Under the pieces are notes generated by a model that saw only the letters and a program-made list of their open reading frames with translations, was not told the DNA's origin and did no database searches. This document shows, piece after piece, positions 17,834 through 26,603 of a stretch of 64,000 bases of DNA. Position 1 is the first letter of the stretch, and each line of letters opens with the position of its first letter. The stretch covers positions 355,316 to 419,315 of the forward strand of contig MPNM01000002.1 of assembly GCA_002239025.1 (NCBI GenBank). The letters run 5' to 3'. Position numbers and translations under genes: made by a program. Source of the stretch: Chloroflexi bacterium bin125. GTDB taxonomy: Bacteria; Chloroflexota; Dehalococcoidia; Bin125.

Positions 17834-19279
17834 CTATGTGTCGGAGTGTACGGGAGGCTTCCGACCTGCCCACGGCTGAGCTGCTTCCAGCTGAGCACCC
17901 AACCGGTACAGCGTCGCCTCATCTGCATAAGGGGCGACGAACTGCGTCCCCACAGGCAAGCCCGCGTCATTCCAATACAGCGGAACCGAGGCCGCCGGAT
18001 TGCCCGACGCATTGAACAGCGATGTGAACGCCACCGTGCGCTGCACATCGTGGCCTTGCTCGAACAGGTCCTCGCGATCCAGCGACAACCGGCCCAGCTC
18101 CAGCGGCGGAACGGCCATCGTCGGAGTCAGCATCACGTCGTATCCAGGACTATCGATCCCGGCGAACCATCGCCCCACGTAACGACCAATCGCGTGAACG
18201 GCCCGCGTCGCCGCGATGTACGCGGTCGCCGTCGGCATCTCACCTGAGATCATCCGCCAGGTCAGCGGCTCCATGTCTTCCGGATTCGGAGTCCGGCCCA
18301 GTTCCTCGGCCTTCTGATCGAACGCCAACTTGGTCGACGGACGCACGATGTCAAAGAGCGGATTACGGACCTCTTCGGGGATGTCCAGGACCGCATCCTC
18401 GACCTCATGCCCCAACGAACGCAGCAACGCTGCGGAGTGCTCGGTCGCCGCGATGCAGTCTGGATCAACCTCTGAGTCGTTGAACGGCTTCATGATCACG
18501 CCGACGCGCAACTTGCCGGGGTCACGTCCGACTTCCTCCGACCAGAGACGCTCCGGCGGCGGTGCAAAGTAGGGAGCGCCAATGTCGGGACCTGCCGTCG
18601 CGTCGAGCAGCACCGCCGAGTCCCGCACCGTTCGCGAGACCACATGCACGCCCGACATGCCGGCCCAGCCTTCGCCTACGTCAGGTCCGGCCGGCGTCCT
18701 GGCGCGCGTCGGCTTGAGTCCGAATAATCCGCAGCACGTCGCCGGGATCCGGATCGATCCGCCGCCGTCCGAGGCATTCGCAGCCGGAATGATTCCCGTT
18801 GCCACTGCTGCAGCCGCGCCGCCCGACGATCCGCCTGCCGTGTGCTCCAGATTCCACGGATTGCGTGTCTTCCCGTGAAGCTGCGACTCGGTGGTGGACG
18901 TGATCCCCATCTCCGGTGATGTTGTCCGCCCGAAAATCGACAGTCCGGCCGCCTTGTAGCGAATCACCATCTCCGAGTCGTGGTCGGGCACAGTATCGGC
19001 GAAGATCTTGGACCCACTCGATATCGGCTGACCCGTGTACAGCGTGCCCAGATCCTTGAGCAGGAACGGCACACCATTCAGCGGACCCTCTGGCAACCCG
19101 CGCAGCGCATTCTCTCGCGCATGGTCGTACCAGGGGTAAACCACCGCGTTGATCTGCGGATTGACGCGGTCGGCCCGCTCGATTGCCTCCTCCAGCAACT
19201 CGATCGCTGACACTTCCTTGTCGGCCACCATTCGCGCCAGTTCGACGGCATCGAGATCGGAGTATCCCTGTATCGCCAT
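17834..19279 (-). CDS. Amidase (amidase signature family)
   Basis: A 481-residue serine amidohydrolase that hydrolyses amide bonds. The Ser-cisSer-Lys triad is visible: Lys75 (FLLKDLG), the cis-Ser at 151 in the Gly/Ser-rich signature ([12 protein letters not shown]), and the nucleophile Ser175 in [10 protein letters not shown]. Length is normal for the family. Close relatives include GatA, but no gatB or gatC is nearby and the C-terminal half resembles stand-alone amidases, so a catabolic role is more likely. GAGAGGCGA precedes the ATG. It is divergent from rph. Confidence 0.92.
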   Translation of the reverse strand: MAIQGYSDLDAVELARMVADKEVSAIELLEEAIERADRVNPQINAVVYPWYDHARENALRGLPEGPLNGVPFLLKDLGTLYTGQPISSGSKIFADTVPDHDSEMVIRYKAAGLSIFGRTTSPEMGITSTTESQLHGKTRNPWNLEHTAGGSSGGAAAAVATGIIPAANASDGGGSIRIPATCCGLFGLKPTRARTPAGPDVGEGWAGMSGVHVVSRTVRDSAVLLDATAGPDIGAPYFAPPPERLWSEEVGRDPGKLRVGVIMKPFNDSEVDPDCIAATEHSAALLRSLGHEVEDAVLDIPEEVRNPLFDIVRPSTKLAFDQKAEELGRTPNPEDMEPLTWRMISGEMPTATAYIAATRAVHAIGRYVGRWFAGIDSPGYDVMLTPTMAVPPLELGRLSLDREDLFEQGHDVQRTVAFTSLFNASGNPAASVPLYWNDAGLPVGTQFVAPYADEATLYRLGAQLEAAQPWAGRKPPVHSDT

Positions 19280-19329
19280 GTGTATCGCCTCTCATGCACT
19301 GTGCGGACGCTCCGCATAAGCTCCTACGC

Positions 19330-20040
19330 ATGGTACGCATCGATGGCCGCCAACCCAACGAGTTACGTCCGCTCCACTTCGAACTTGACGTGCAGAAGCA
19401 CGCCGACGGCTCCTGCATCGTCTCATTGGGCGACACCCGAGTCCTCTGCGCCGTCACCGTCGAGGAGCAAGTGCCGCGCTGGATGCGAGGCTCCGGACGC
19501 GGCTGGCTTACAGCCGAGTACAACATGCTGCCCGCCGCCACCAACACACGCTCCGACCGTGAGCGAGTCCTCAACGCCGGCCGGACCAAGGAAATCCAGC
19601 GCCTCATCGGACGCAGCCTCCGAGCCGCCGTCAATCTCGACGCCCTCGGCGAGCGAACCTTCAACATCGATTGCGACGTCCTCGACGCCGACGGAGGAAC
19701 CCGAACCGCAGCAATCACCGGAGCCTTCGTCGCCGCCTCTCTGGCAATTCAACGACTCGAGTACCACGAATCGCCAATCATCGCCGCCGTCGCCGCCGTC
19801 AGCATCGGCATCAAGGACAGCCAGGTGCTCACCGACCTCAACTACGCCGAAGACTCAACCGCTGACGTCGATTGCAACATCGTCGGCCTCGCCAACGGAG
19901 GCCTCGTCGAAGTCCAGGGAACCGCCGAAGGCCAATCCTTCACCCAGGACCAACTCAACCAAATGGTCACCGCCGCTAATCAAGCCCTCAATGAAACATT
20001 TGAGGCTCAACGCTCAGCACTGGAACTGCGTCAGCCATAG
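19330..20040 (+). CDS. rph: Ribonuclease PH
   Basis: A 236-residue phosphorolytic 3'-to-5' exoribonuclease that trims tRNA precursors. Typical features are the start RIDGRQPNELRP, the phosphate-binding region with RTKEIQRLIGRSLRA, and the catalytic CDVLDADGGTRTAAITGA. The ATG at 19330 gives the normal family length; the frame extends upstream to 19183 but into sequence that belongs to the divergent amidase gene. The C-terminal part contains the expected TAEGQSFTQDQL segment. Confidence 0.96.
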   Translation: MVRIDGRQPNELRPLHFELDVQKHADGSCIVSLGDTRVLCAVTVEEQVPRWMRGSGRGWLTAEYNMLPAATNTRSDRERVLNAGRTKEIQRLIGRSLRAAVNLDALGERTFNIDCDVLDADGGTRTAAITGAFVAASLAIQRLEYHESPIIAAVAAVSIGIKDSQVLTDLNYAEDSTADVDCNIVGLANGGLVEVQGTAEGQSFTQDQLNQMVTAANQALNETFEAQRSALELRQP

Positions 20041-20063
20041 GGAGAACATGCTGTTCTCCTTTG

Positions 20064-20108
20064 CTCCCCCTTTGGGGGAGCTGTCACGAAGTGACTGAGG
20101 GGGCTCCC
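20064..20108 (+). repeat. Family A element, solo arm (S type)
   Basis: CTCCCCCTTTGGGGGAGCTG followed by TCACGAAGTGACTGAGGGGG, between the convergent ends of rph and the HIT-like gene. A terminator role is possible. Confidence 0.8.
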
Positions 20109-20133
20109 CAGCAGCCCTCACTCGCTCATCCGC

Positions 20134-21000
20134 TTAGAAGTAATCCGCGTACAACCCCAGGTGACTCCCACCGACCAACAGCACATGCGCCTCGCCAAAC
20201 TCCTCATCCGCCTGCTGTCCAGGGAAGTTGCTCATCACCCGAAATCCTCCGGGCGATGCCTCCGCGCCGTATGCAACTACATCCTCCCCAAGCTGCCCAA
20301 CATCGGCCCACAGCGCCTCCTGCGAGACCGGCTCCCGAGGCGCGGCCAGCAGCGCCATCTTCGGCAGCGACCGATGCGGCGCCGAAAACCCAACCGAGAC
20401 TGTCACCTGCCACAGATTCGACCTGCCGGCTTCTAACGTCGGCAGCGCGTCGTAGAAGATCGTCGATTCCGTCTCGTGGACAATGGTCGAGCCGTTCTTG
20501 GTCACAGCTTCCAACCACGGCTCGCCCGTCGGCGCCCAGCGCGATGAATCCAGCTCCTTCGCTGCATGCACCTGCAAGTGAGCATGTGGCTGCGACTGCT
20601 CGCCCATTGAACCAAAGTTGCAAAACACCCGAAATCCCGATGGCGCGCGGTCCGCATTCCGATCCTGGAACCAGTCGACCGCCTGCTTGCCGTGGTCACG
20701 AGCCGTCGCCCCAACCTCGCCCAGGTCCGACCACAACTCAGACTGTTGCGAGTAAAACGGAATCACCGACTCTGAGTGCTCAAGGGGAATCACCAGCGAA
20801 GTCAGGTCGAAGAACAGGAACTGGTTCTCAAAGACGAACACTTCAGGTCGCGTTTCCGACCAGGCCGCAGACGGATCGCCGCGCCTGGAGTCAGTGAACC
20901 GACGCTCCCCGTCGCGGAAGAACAACGCCGACTCGCGACCGTCCGCAATCCCACAGAACACGCAATGTCGAGTCGGGTGCTGCCCCGGCTTGTTCGGCAT
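20134..21000 (-). CDS. HIT-like protein with duplicated, partly degenerate domain
   Basis: A 288-residue protein of the HIT/GalT superfamily (nucleotidyl hydrolases and transferases). The N-terminal half has a zinc-type CVFCGI (Cys13, Cys16) and the histidine motif QPHAHLQVH (His139, His141, His145). The C-terminal half repeats the pattern preceding it (PSGFRVFCNF versus PGGFRVMSNF), but its histidine triad is reduced to EAHVLLVGGSH. So one half probably keeps activity and the other is structural. The ATG at 21000, after GAGGCGT, gives a start fitting the CxxC; an earlier frame start exists at 21036. The substrate is unknown. Confidence 0.75.
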   Translation of the reverse strand: MPNKPGQHPTRHCVFCGIADGRESALFFRDGERRFTDSRRGDPSAAWSETRPEVFVFENQFLFFDLTSLVIPLEHSESVIPFYSQQSELWSDLGEVGATARDHGKQAVDWFQDRNADRAPSGFRVFCNFGSMGEQSQPHAHLQVHAAKELDSSRWAPTGEPWLEAVTKNGSTIVHETESTIFYDALPTLEAGRSNLWQVTVSVGFSAPHRSLPKMALLAAPREPVSQEALWADVGQLGEDVVAYGAEASPGGFRVMSNFPGQQADEEFGEAHVLLVGGSHLGLYADYF

Positions 21001-21072
21001 ACGCCTCAGCGTCGCACCAAACCACCGACCACGCAAACCCGTGAGATACGATCAAACCATCCACTCCCTCTT

Positions 21073-21114
21073 CCAGTCCCCGCCCTTGCGCGGGGACCCG
21101 CTCCCTCTCCCGAA
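21073..21114 (+). repeat. Family B palindromic element
   Basis: CCAGTCCCCGCCCTTGCGCG continuing GGGACCCGCTCCCTCTCCC, in the divergent gap just upstream of the DUF1015 gene. Confidence 0.65.
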
Positions 21115-21128
21115 GAGAGGACTCCAAC

Positions 21129-22340
21129 ATGGTCAACGTCCAGCCCTTCCGAGGCCTCCGCTACGACGCCGACGTCGTCGGCGATTGGGGCGCCGTCCTC
21201 GGTCCGCCCTACGACATTGTCGACGCCGACCAGACCGCCAGCCTCAAATCATCGAGCCCGCACCAGATCGCACACATCGAAACCGCATCAGGCGACGACA
21301 TCGCCGACGCCGCCCAACTCCTGCAGGACTGGCGACAATCCGGGGCCGTCATCCAGGACCGCGAGCCCGCCTACTACCTGCACGAGCACCGTTTCGGCGA
21401 CGGCCAGGTCCGCCGTGCCATCTTCGGCGCGGTCGAGCTCACCCCCTGGGGCGAGGCCGGCGTCATGGCGCACGAGCGAACCATGCCCGGACCCAAGGCC
21501 ACCCGGACGGCCCTGCGCTCTGTCGTTGGCGCCGACATTTCGCCGCTGATGGCCTTTGTCCCCGACGCCGACGGAACGCTTGCCCGGCTCATCGATGAAG
21601 CTGTAACACAGCCAATTCTCAACGAAGGCACCGACCCGACCGACGACTCCCACACGCTGCGTCGTATCGACAATCCAGACAGCCTCGAGCAAATCTCGAA
21701 TGCCTTTGCCCACGACCGCATCTACATGGCTGACGGACACCATCGTTACGAATCTGCCCTTGCCTCAATCGACGATCGCCCCGACTCTCGAAACGTCCTC
21801 ATGGGCATTGTCTGTGCCTCCGACCCGGCGCTGGTCGTCGGAGCGACGCACCGAGTCGTCCACACCGACATCCCGGCGAGCCTCGTTGCCCAGCTCGGCA
21901 GAAACTTCAGCATCATCGAGGCGACGGCCGCAGAACTCCCGGGAATCTTACCCGACGGCAGTTCATCGCTCGGTCTGGTGACCTCAGTCGGCGCCTGGCT
22001 ACTCGAGCCGACCGCTGCCGCCCAACGAGCCATGCCCGACGACGTACCCGACGCCTGGCGCAACCTCGCTCCAGCAGTGCTCCAACACGTCGTGCTAGAA
22101 CCGTTGCTCGGCATCGACGCCGACGCGCTCGCCGGAGGCCAGGCCGTCACCTATACCCATCACTTCGACGAGCTGCTGGAGTCAGTCCAGAGCGGCCTGG
22201 CCAGTGCCGCCTTCGTCCTTCCTGCACCCACCCTGCAGGACGTCATCGACACCGCCGACGCTGGAAGTTTCATGCCCCAGAAAAGCACCTACTTCGTCCC
22301 CAAACTCCCCACCGGTCTCGTCCTCCACCCCCTGGACTGA
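21129..22340 (+). CDS. DUF1015 family protein
   Basis: A 403-residue protein of the widespread DUF1015 family, recognisable from the start (VNVQPFRGLRYD, then GPPYDIVD) and from the central MADGHHRYESAL at about residue 200, the most conserved part of the family. Biochemical function is not established for most members; the HH motif suggests a catalytic or metal site. Length is typical. GAGAGGACTCCAAC precedes the ATG. No operon partner: the gene stands alone between a divergent and a convergent neighbour. Confidence 0.88.
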   Translation: MVNVQPFRGLRYDADVVGDWGAVLGPPYDIVDADQTASLKSSSPHQIAHIETASGDDIADAAQLLQDWRQSGAVIQDREPAYYLHEHRFGDGQVRRAIFGAVELTPWGEAGVMAHERTMPGPKATRTALRSVVGADISPLMAFVPDADGTLARLIDEAVTQPILNEGTDPTDDSHTLRRIDNPDSLEQISNAFAHDRIYMADGHHRYESALASIDDRPDSRNVLMGIVCASDPALVVGATHRVVHTDIPASLVAQLGRNFSIIEATAAELPGILPDGSSSLGLVTSVGAWLLEPTAAAQRAMPDDVPDAWRNLAPAVLQHVVLEPLLGIDADALAGGQAVTYTHHFDELLESVQSGLASAAFVLPAPTLQDVIDTADAGSFMPQKSTYFVPKLPTGLVLHPLD

Positions 22341-22387
22341 AGCTTGCAAGAACACCTCCAACATTGGTGGCGGCGAGTTCCCATTTG

Positions 22388-22430
22388 CTCCCCCTCTGGG
22401 GGAGCTGTCCCGAAGGGACTGAGGGGGCTG
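22388..22430 (+). repeat. Family A element, solo arm (S type)
   Basis: CTCCCCCTCTGGGGGAGCTG then TCCCGAAGGGACTGAGGGGG. It lies in the 389-bp convergent gap 22341-22729, which otherwise holds short GCCCCGACTCCG repeats (about 22477-22520) and the long inverted repeat listed separately. No gene is seen. Confidence 0.8.
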
Positions 22431-22514
22431 GCCGCCAACGCGCGCTAATCTCCAGCAGTGAAGCTAGCGTTCCGACGCCCCGACTCCGCCGCCCCGACTC
22501 CGATGCCCCGACTC

Positions 22515-22689
22515 CGATGCCCCGTGCTTGACACGGGGCCCAGAGCACGAAAGGCAGCTCGCTAGTCGACCGACAACCAAACTCAGCGATCGCAGGAAGA
22601 AGCCTGCGCGCGAACTGTTTGGATAAGGTTCAACTTCATGCCACTCGCAACCATCGAGGTCTGGGCCCCGTGTCAAGCACGGGGCATCG
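22515..22689. repeat. Perfect 30-bp inverted repeat flanking 115 bp
   Basis: The left arm (22515-22544) begins CGATGCCCCGTGCTTGACAC and the right arm (22660-22689) is its exact reverse complement. Each arm is itself a hairpin (GCCCCGTG...CACGGGGC). The 115-bp interior is not obviously coding. It may be a REPIN-like or MITE-like element of a different family. Confidence 0.75.
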
Positions 22690-22729
22690 AACAATCACAA
22701 TCGACTCCGTTGGACTACCACACCCCGAT

Positions 22730-24331
22730 CTACATCAACGCCTGAGCAATCCCCTCGATCCCGTCGATTGCATCCAGAGCCGCCACCTCATCCTGACTCA
22801 GCGCCCGGGAAATCGTCAGTGCCATTAGCGACATCTCCGACGGATCCTCAGGACTAAAGCCCACATCCATCGCCGCGATATTCACCTCCAGCCGACCCAG
22901 CGCCATACCCACCTCACCGATTCGACCAGGCCGGTCCTCGTTGCGCACGACCAACAAGTGCAGATGCTCAAGACCGCGACGCTGAGGACCGGCGATATGC
23001 ACGTGGAACCCATTGATCTCCACGACCGCCGCCCGACCATGCTCCAGCGTGCCCATCAGCGACGTCGTGCCTTCCGACGTGTGTAGCTCCACCGTGATCG
23101 ACGACGTATACGGTTCCGCATCCGGCGTCTTACGCTCGGAAATCCGCCAGCCGCGATGTGCGATCACATTGTTGATGTTGACCAGGTTCACATGCTCATC
23201 CGAGATCGGCGCCAGCAATCCAGCCACCACCGACGCCTTCAACGGAGTCACATCGTGATTCGCAATCTCACCCCGATAACGAATGACAATGTCCCGCCAC
23301 TGACCGCTCGCCAGTTGCGTCGCCAGGCGCCCGCACATCTCCGCGACCGACAGATACGGTCCAACCGCCTCCAACGACTCCGGGTCAATCAGCGGTGCAT
23401 TGACGGCCGCCTGAGACGGCTGACCGCGCAGCACCTTTAACGTCTCGGTGGCAATATCCACCGCTACGCGCTCCTGCGCCTCCTGCGTTGACGCACCCAG
23501 GTGCGGCGTCGCCAGCACTTGTGGATGTTGGACTAGCGGATTGTCAGTGGCCGGCTCGGAAGCAAACACATCCAACGCTGCTCCGCCAAGCCGACCCGAG
23601 TCCAGCGCGTCTGATAGCGCCGACTCATCCACCAGACGACCTCGCGCAGTATTCACCAACAACGCACCCGGTTTGATCGCCTCGAACTCACCTCGCCCCA
23701 ACAGCGGCGGCGCATCGGGAGCAGCCGAAGAATGCAGCGTCACCACGTCCGACTGTGCCAACAGCTCATGCAACCCAACCAGCTCCGTCCCGACACTCCG
23801 CGCTCGCTCCTCAGAGACAAACGGATCAAATGCAACCGTTTGCATCTCCATCGCCTGTAGCCGCCGAGCCACCGCGGCTCCAACTAATCCCAGCCCAATG
23901 ATCCCGGCAGTCTTCCCGCGTAGTTCGCCACCGACAAATGCCGAGCGATTCCACTCGCCCGACCGCAACGACGCATTCGCTGCCGCCAGGTGACGCGACA
24001 ACGACAACAACAGCCCAATCGCCAACTCCGCCGCCGAAACCGTGTTTCCCCCAGCCGCATTGAGCACGATGATCCCGCGTTCCGAAGCCGAATCAAGATC
24101 AATATTGTCAACCCCTGCACCCGCCCGGCCAATCACGCGAAGCCCCGGAGCCGCCGCCATCAACTCCCGGTCAACCTGAGTCCCACTCCGAACAATCAGA
24201 CCAGAACAGCCCGAGATCGCGGACAACAATTCTGAGCGAGACAGAGAGTACCGAGCGTCAACCTCCACCGACCCGAGAAGAATCGCGAGTCCTTCCTCAG
24301 CCAGCGACTCACAAACCAGAATCCGAGCCAT
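22730..24331 (-). CDS. serA: D-3-phosphoglycerate dehydrogenase
   Basis: A 533-residue enzyme of the long (type 1) class, catalysing the first step of serine biosynthesis. It has the substrate domain, the Rossmann motif GLGLVG at about residues 148-153, the catalytic Arg region (NTARGRLVDE), Glu and His (PHLGAST), then the intervening allosteric-substrate-binding domain and a C-terminal ACT domain (LLVVRNEDRPGRIGEVGMAL) that normally senses serine. The C-terminal ACT includes SLMALTISRALSQDEVAALD. A class-V aminotransferase gene is 1 kb upstream on the same strand and may supply the next amino-group chemistry. Confidence 0.95.
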   Translation of the reverse strand: MARILVCESLAEEGLAILLGSVEVDARYSLSRSELLSAISGCSGLIVRSGTQVDRELMAAAPGLRVIGRAGAGVDNIDLDSASERGIIVLNAAGGNTVSAAELAIGLLLSLSRHLAAANASLRSGEWNRSAFVGGELRGKTAGIIGLGLVGAAVARRLQAMEMQTVAFDPFVSEERARSVGTELVGLHELLAQSDVVTLHSSAAPDAPPLLGRGEFEAIKPGALLVNTARGRLVDESALSDALDSGRLGGAALDVFASEPATDNPLVQHPQVLATPHLGASTQEAQERVAVDIATETLKVLRGQPSQAAVNAPLIDPESLEAVGPYLSVAEMCGRLATQLASGQWRDIVIRYRGEIANHDVTPLKASVVAGLLAPISDEHVNLVNINNVIAHRGWRISERKTPDAEPYTSSITVELHTSEGTTSLMGTLEHGRAAVVEINGFHVHIAGPQRRGLEHLHLLVVRNEDRPGRIGEVGMALGRLEVNIAAMDVGFSPEDPSEMSLMALTISRALSQDEVAALDAIDGIEGIAQALM

Positions 24332-24370
24332 GAGGCATCATCCCCTCAAGGGTTCCCCTGGATCCCTTTG

Positions 24371-24430
24371 CTCCCCCTCTGGGGGAGTTGCCGAAAGCCT
24401 ACCCCGGCTTGACCGGGGGCTGAGGGGGCT
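24371..24430 (+). repeat. Family A element, solo arm (P type)
   Basis: CTCCCCCTCTGGGGGAGTTG, then CCGAAAGCC, a short hairpin CCCCGGCTTGACCGGGG and TGAGGGGGC, between serA and the SRPBCC gene. Confidence 0.8.
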
Positions 24431-24433
24431 CAT

Positions 24434-24523
24434 AGCCAGCCCAACCTCTGTTGGATTCCTGTTACTCCCAACAGTGGCCACGTAGCCAACCCACCCCCTG
24501 TTCGATTCCCGCTACTCCCACCA
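24434..24523 (+). repeat. Two 50-bp-spaced direct copies resembling a tRNA 3' end
   Basis: Copy 1 (24434-24472) and copy 2 (24484-24522) align with exactly 50-bp offset. Copy 2 contains TTCGATTCCCGCTACTCCCA followed by CCA, the look of a tRNA T-loop, acceptor strand and CCA; copy 1 is more decayed (TTGGATTCCTGTTACTCCCA). No matching 5' half (GGGAGTA) is present, so neither is a tRNA gene. Confidence 0.5.
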
Positions 24524-24566
24524 ACGCAGGTCCTGACCGGCAACGTCCTCTGCGCGGACTCCCGCG

Positions 24567-25208
24567 TCAGGCCGGGCCTGCCGATTCGCCGGTGTAGAAC
24601 GTGGTGGTGCGCGCAGCCGCCGCCCGTGCAGCATCGTGGGGTGTCCCGGCCGCGATGGCCGCCTCCGCCCATTGTTTGCTGCTCCTCGCGATCAGCGCCC
24701 TGCCTTCGGGCGAAGCCGCGAAGGCGACCTCGTCCAGCTGTGGCTCCTCGGGTCGCTCGAGGTGAGTCGAGAGTCCCATGAGGCCGAGCTCCCAGCCAAC
24801 GCCGGTCGCGCCCGGACCATACTCATCCCAGCCCTCGGAGTGGGGTGCGGTGTGGGTGATCGTGAGGCGAGCACGACCATCGCTGGTTTCGGAGAACCGG
24901 ACGTCGACCCAGCTCACCTCCCCGCCGAACTCCCATGTCAGAGCGAAGTGCGACCGTTCCTCGCATGCGGTGATCACGCCCCCGGCGTTGCCTTCCAGCT
25001 GGTAGTGGCCACCAGCGCGGAGCTCGCCGCTGACCGGCAGGAACCACCGCGCGATGCGCTCGGCGCGCGTTGTCGCTTTCCACAGATCCTCCATCGTCGT
25101 CGCGAAGATTCGAGCGAGCGTGATGGCCCGGGCAGGCCGCCCGTCGCGCTCCGGCGAGGACACCGAGCGTTCAATCGCATCCAGGTGCGCTGCGACCTCG
25201 AGTCCCAT
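24567..25208 (-). CDS. SRPBCC/AHSA1 domain protein
   Basis: A 213-residue protein with the START-like SRPBCC fold of the activator-of-Hsp90-homologue (AHSA1, formerly DUF-type) family: ATTMEDLWKATT..ERIARWFLP, the central GGEVSWVDVRF and the final amphipathic helix with WELGLMGL. These small hydrophobic-cavity proteins are found next to ArsR-like regulators and as ligand-binding proteins; no regulator is adjacent here. GGGAGGGAGATCC precedes the ATG. It lies between serA and the aminotransferase on the same strand, but gaps of over 160 bp argue against a tight operon. Confidence 0.82.
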   Translation of the reverse strand: MGLEVAAHLDAIERSVSSPERDGRPARAITLARIFATTMEDLWKATTRAERIARWFLPVSGELRAGGHYQLEGNAGGVITACEERSHFALTWEFGGEVSWVDVRFSETSDGRARLTITHTAPHSEGWDEYGPGATGVGWELGLMGLSTHLERPEEPQLDEVAFAASPEGRALIARSSKQWAEAAIAAGTPHDAARAAAARTTTFYTGESAGPA

Positions 25209-25376
25209 GCAGGATCTCCCTCCCTCATCTTTGCAGCCGACAGTTCACCATAGCGAGCACCCCGCCAGCCGGTCATCGACGGGATCGCGGCCGTCCGCTG
25301 CACTCTCAAATTGAGACGGTCCGCACGAAGGTTCGCAGTGCAGTACGTGTAGGCCCAGCAGTGACCACGTGACCAC

Positions 25377-26501
25377 TCAACCATCAATGCCCGGAATCAC
25401 CGCGCCCTCTGCCGCCGAGAACCCTTCGGCAACCAGAGCCTGCTGCAACGCCGAGAAACAGGCCGCAAACTCAGCCTCGTCCAGGTAGCCCAGATGTCCA
25501 ATCCGCCAGATCGACGGAGCCAGCTTGCCCTGACCACCGGCGATCACGACATCGTGGTCCTCGCGCAAGCGCTTGGATACCGCCGCCCCAGTCATCCCTT
25601 CAGGCACACGAATCGCCGTCACGGTATCCGACGCATACTGTTCCTCAGCCAACAGCTCCAGACCCAGCGCCTTCGCCGCCGACCGCGTCCACGACGCAAA
25701 CCGGTGATGCCGAGCGTAAATCGCTTCAGGACCTTCAGCCACCAGCATCGGCACAGCCGCGTCCATCGCATACATCGTCGGCAGCGCCGGAGTCCACGGC
25801 GGCTGTCCGCGCTCGGCATAGTCGTGATGTGTAGTCAGATCAAAGTAGAAGCTCGGCATGTTCGAGCGCTCGGCCGCCGCCCAACCGCGCTCCGACAGCG
25901 CCGCCATCGCAATTCCCGGAGGTGACAACCAACCCTTCTGCGACGCTGTCACCACCGCATCCAGACCCCAATCGTCCATCCGCATCTCAATCGATCCCAA
26001 CGACGACACCGCATCAACGATGATTAACGGGTCGGCCACTTCGCGCACCGCTGCCGCAATCGCGCCAATCGGATTCGTTACGCCCGTCGATGTCTCATTG
26101 TGAGTGATCAGCAGAGCATCGTACTCATCCTGTTGAATGAGTTCCGCGACCAACTCTGGCGTCGCCGCCTCCCCCCACTCGATGTCCGACCGTGTCACTT
26201 CGGCGCCATATCGCTCGGCAATCGTGCCAAACCGGTCGCCGAACGATCCAATAGTGACACAGAGCACCTTGTCGCCCGTCGACAGCGTGTTCACAACCGC
26301 TGCTTCCATCGCGCCCGTGCCCGATGCCGAGATGATCAGAATCTCCTGATCGGTCCCGAAAAACGGTTGGATCCCACACGTCAGCCGCTCCAGCAGCTCG
26401 GCGAACTCGGGACCACGATGATTGATCATTTCGCCGCCGGCCGCAGCCAAAACCTCAGGCGGACATGGCGTCGGGCCGGGAATGCGAAGGTTAGTGGGCA
26501 T
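25377..26501 (-). CDS. Class V aminotransferase (alanine/serine-glyoxylate type)
   Basis: A 374-residue PLP enzyme of fold type I. The opening IPGPTPCPPEVL, the phosphate-binding SGTGAMEAAV (about residues 60-69), Asp in VDAVSSLGS (about 163) and the Schiff-base Lys189 in TASQKGW are those of the alanine-glyoxylate/serine-glyoxylate aminotransferase branch. In many bacteria such an enzyme pairs with serA in serine or glycine metabolism, which agrees with the serA gene about 1 kb downstream on the same strand. The exact amino donor is not decidable from sequence. Confidence 0.9.
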   Translation of the reverse strand: MPTNLRIPGPTPCPPEVLAAAGGEMINHRGPEFAELLERLTCGIQPFFGTDQEILIISASGTGAMEAAVVNTLSTGDKVLCVTIGSFGDRFGTIAERYGAEVTRSDIEWGEAATPELVAELIQQDEYDALLITHNETSTGVTNPIGAIAAAVREVADPLIIVDAVSSLGSIEMRMDDWGLDAVVTASQKGWLSPPGIAMAALSERGWAAAERSNMPSFYFDLTTHHDYAERGQPPWTPALPTMYAMDAAVPMLVAEGPEAIYARHHRFASWTRSAAKALGLELLAEEQYASDTVTAIRVPEGMTGAAVSKRLREDHDVVIAGGQGKLAPSIWRIGHLGYLDEAEFAACFSALQQALVAEGFSAAEGAVIPGIDG

Positions 26502-26535
26502 TGCTATCTCACGTTGTTCACTACGATGGGTACGA

Positions 26536-26554
26536 GCATTGGAACATCCAATGC
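26536..26554. promoter_or_regulatory. Perfect hairpin upstream of selA
   Basis: GCATTGGA-ACA-TCCAATGC, an 8-bp perfect stem with a 3-base loop, in the divergent gap between the aminotransferase and selA. Its position fits an operator or an mRNA leader hairpin; no regulator is known. Confidence 0.3.
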
Positions 26555-26603
26555 CGTTTGACGTGTTGCTGGTCGAATCGTATCAGCGCAATATGTGAAG
26601 ACA

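Noticed and set aside
24434..24530. A complete tRNA gene
   Set aside because: Only the 3' T-loop, acceptor and CCA-like part is present. There is no 5' acceptor strand (GGGAGTA) or anticodon arm within 80 bases upstream.
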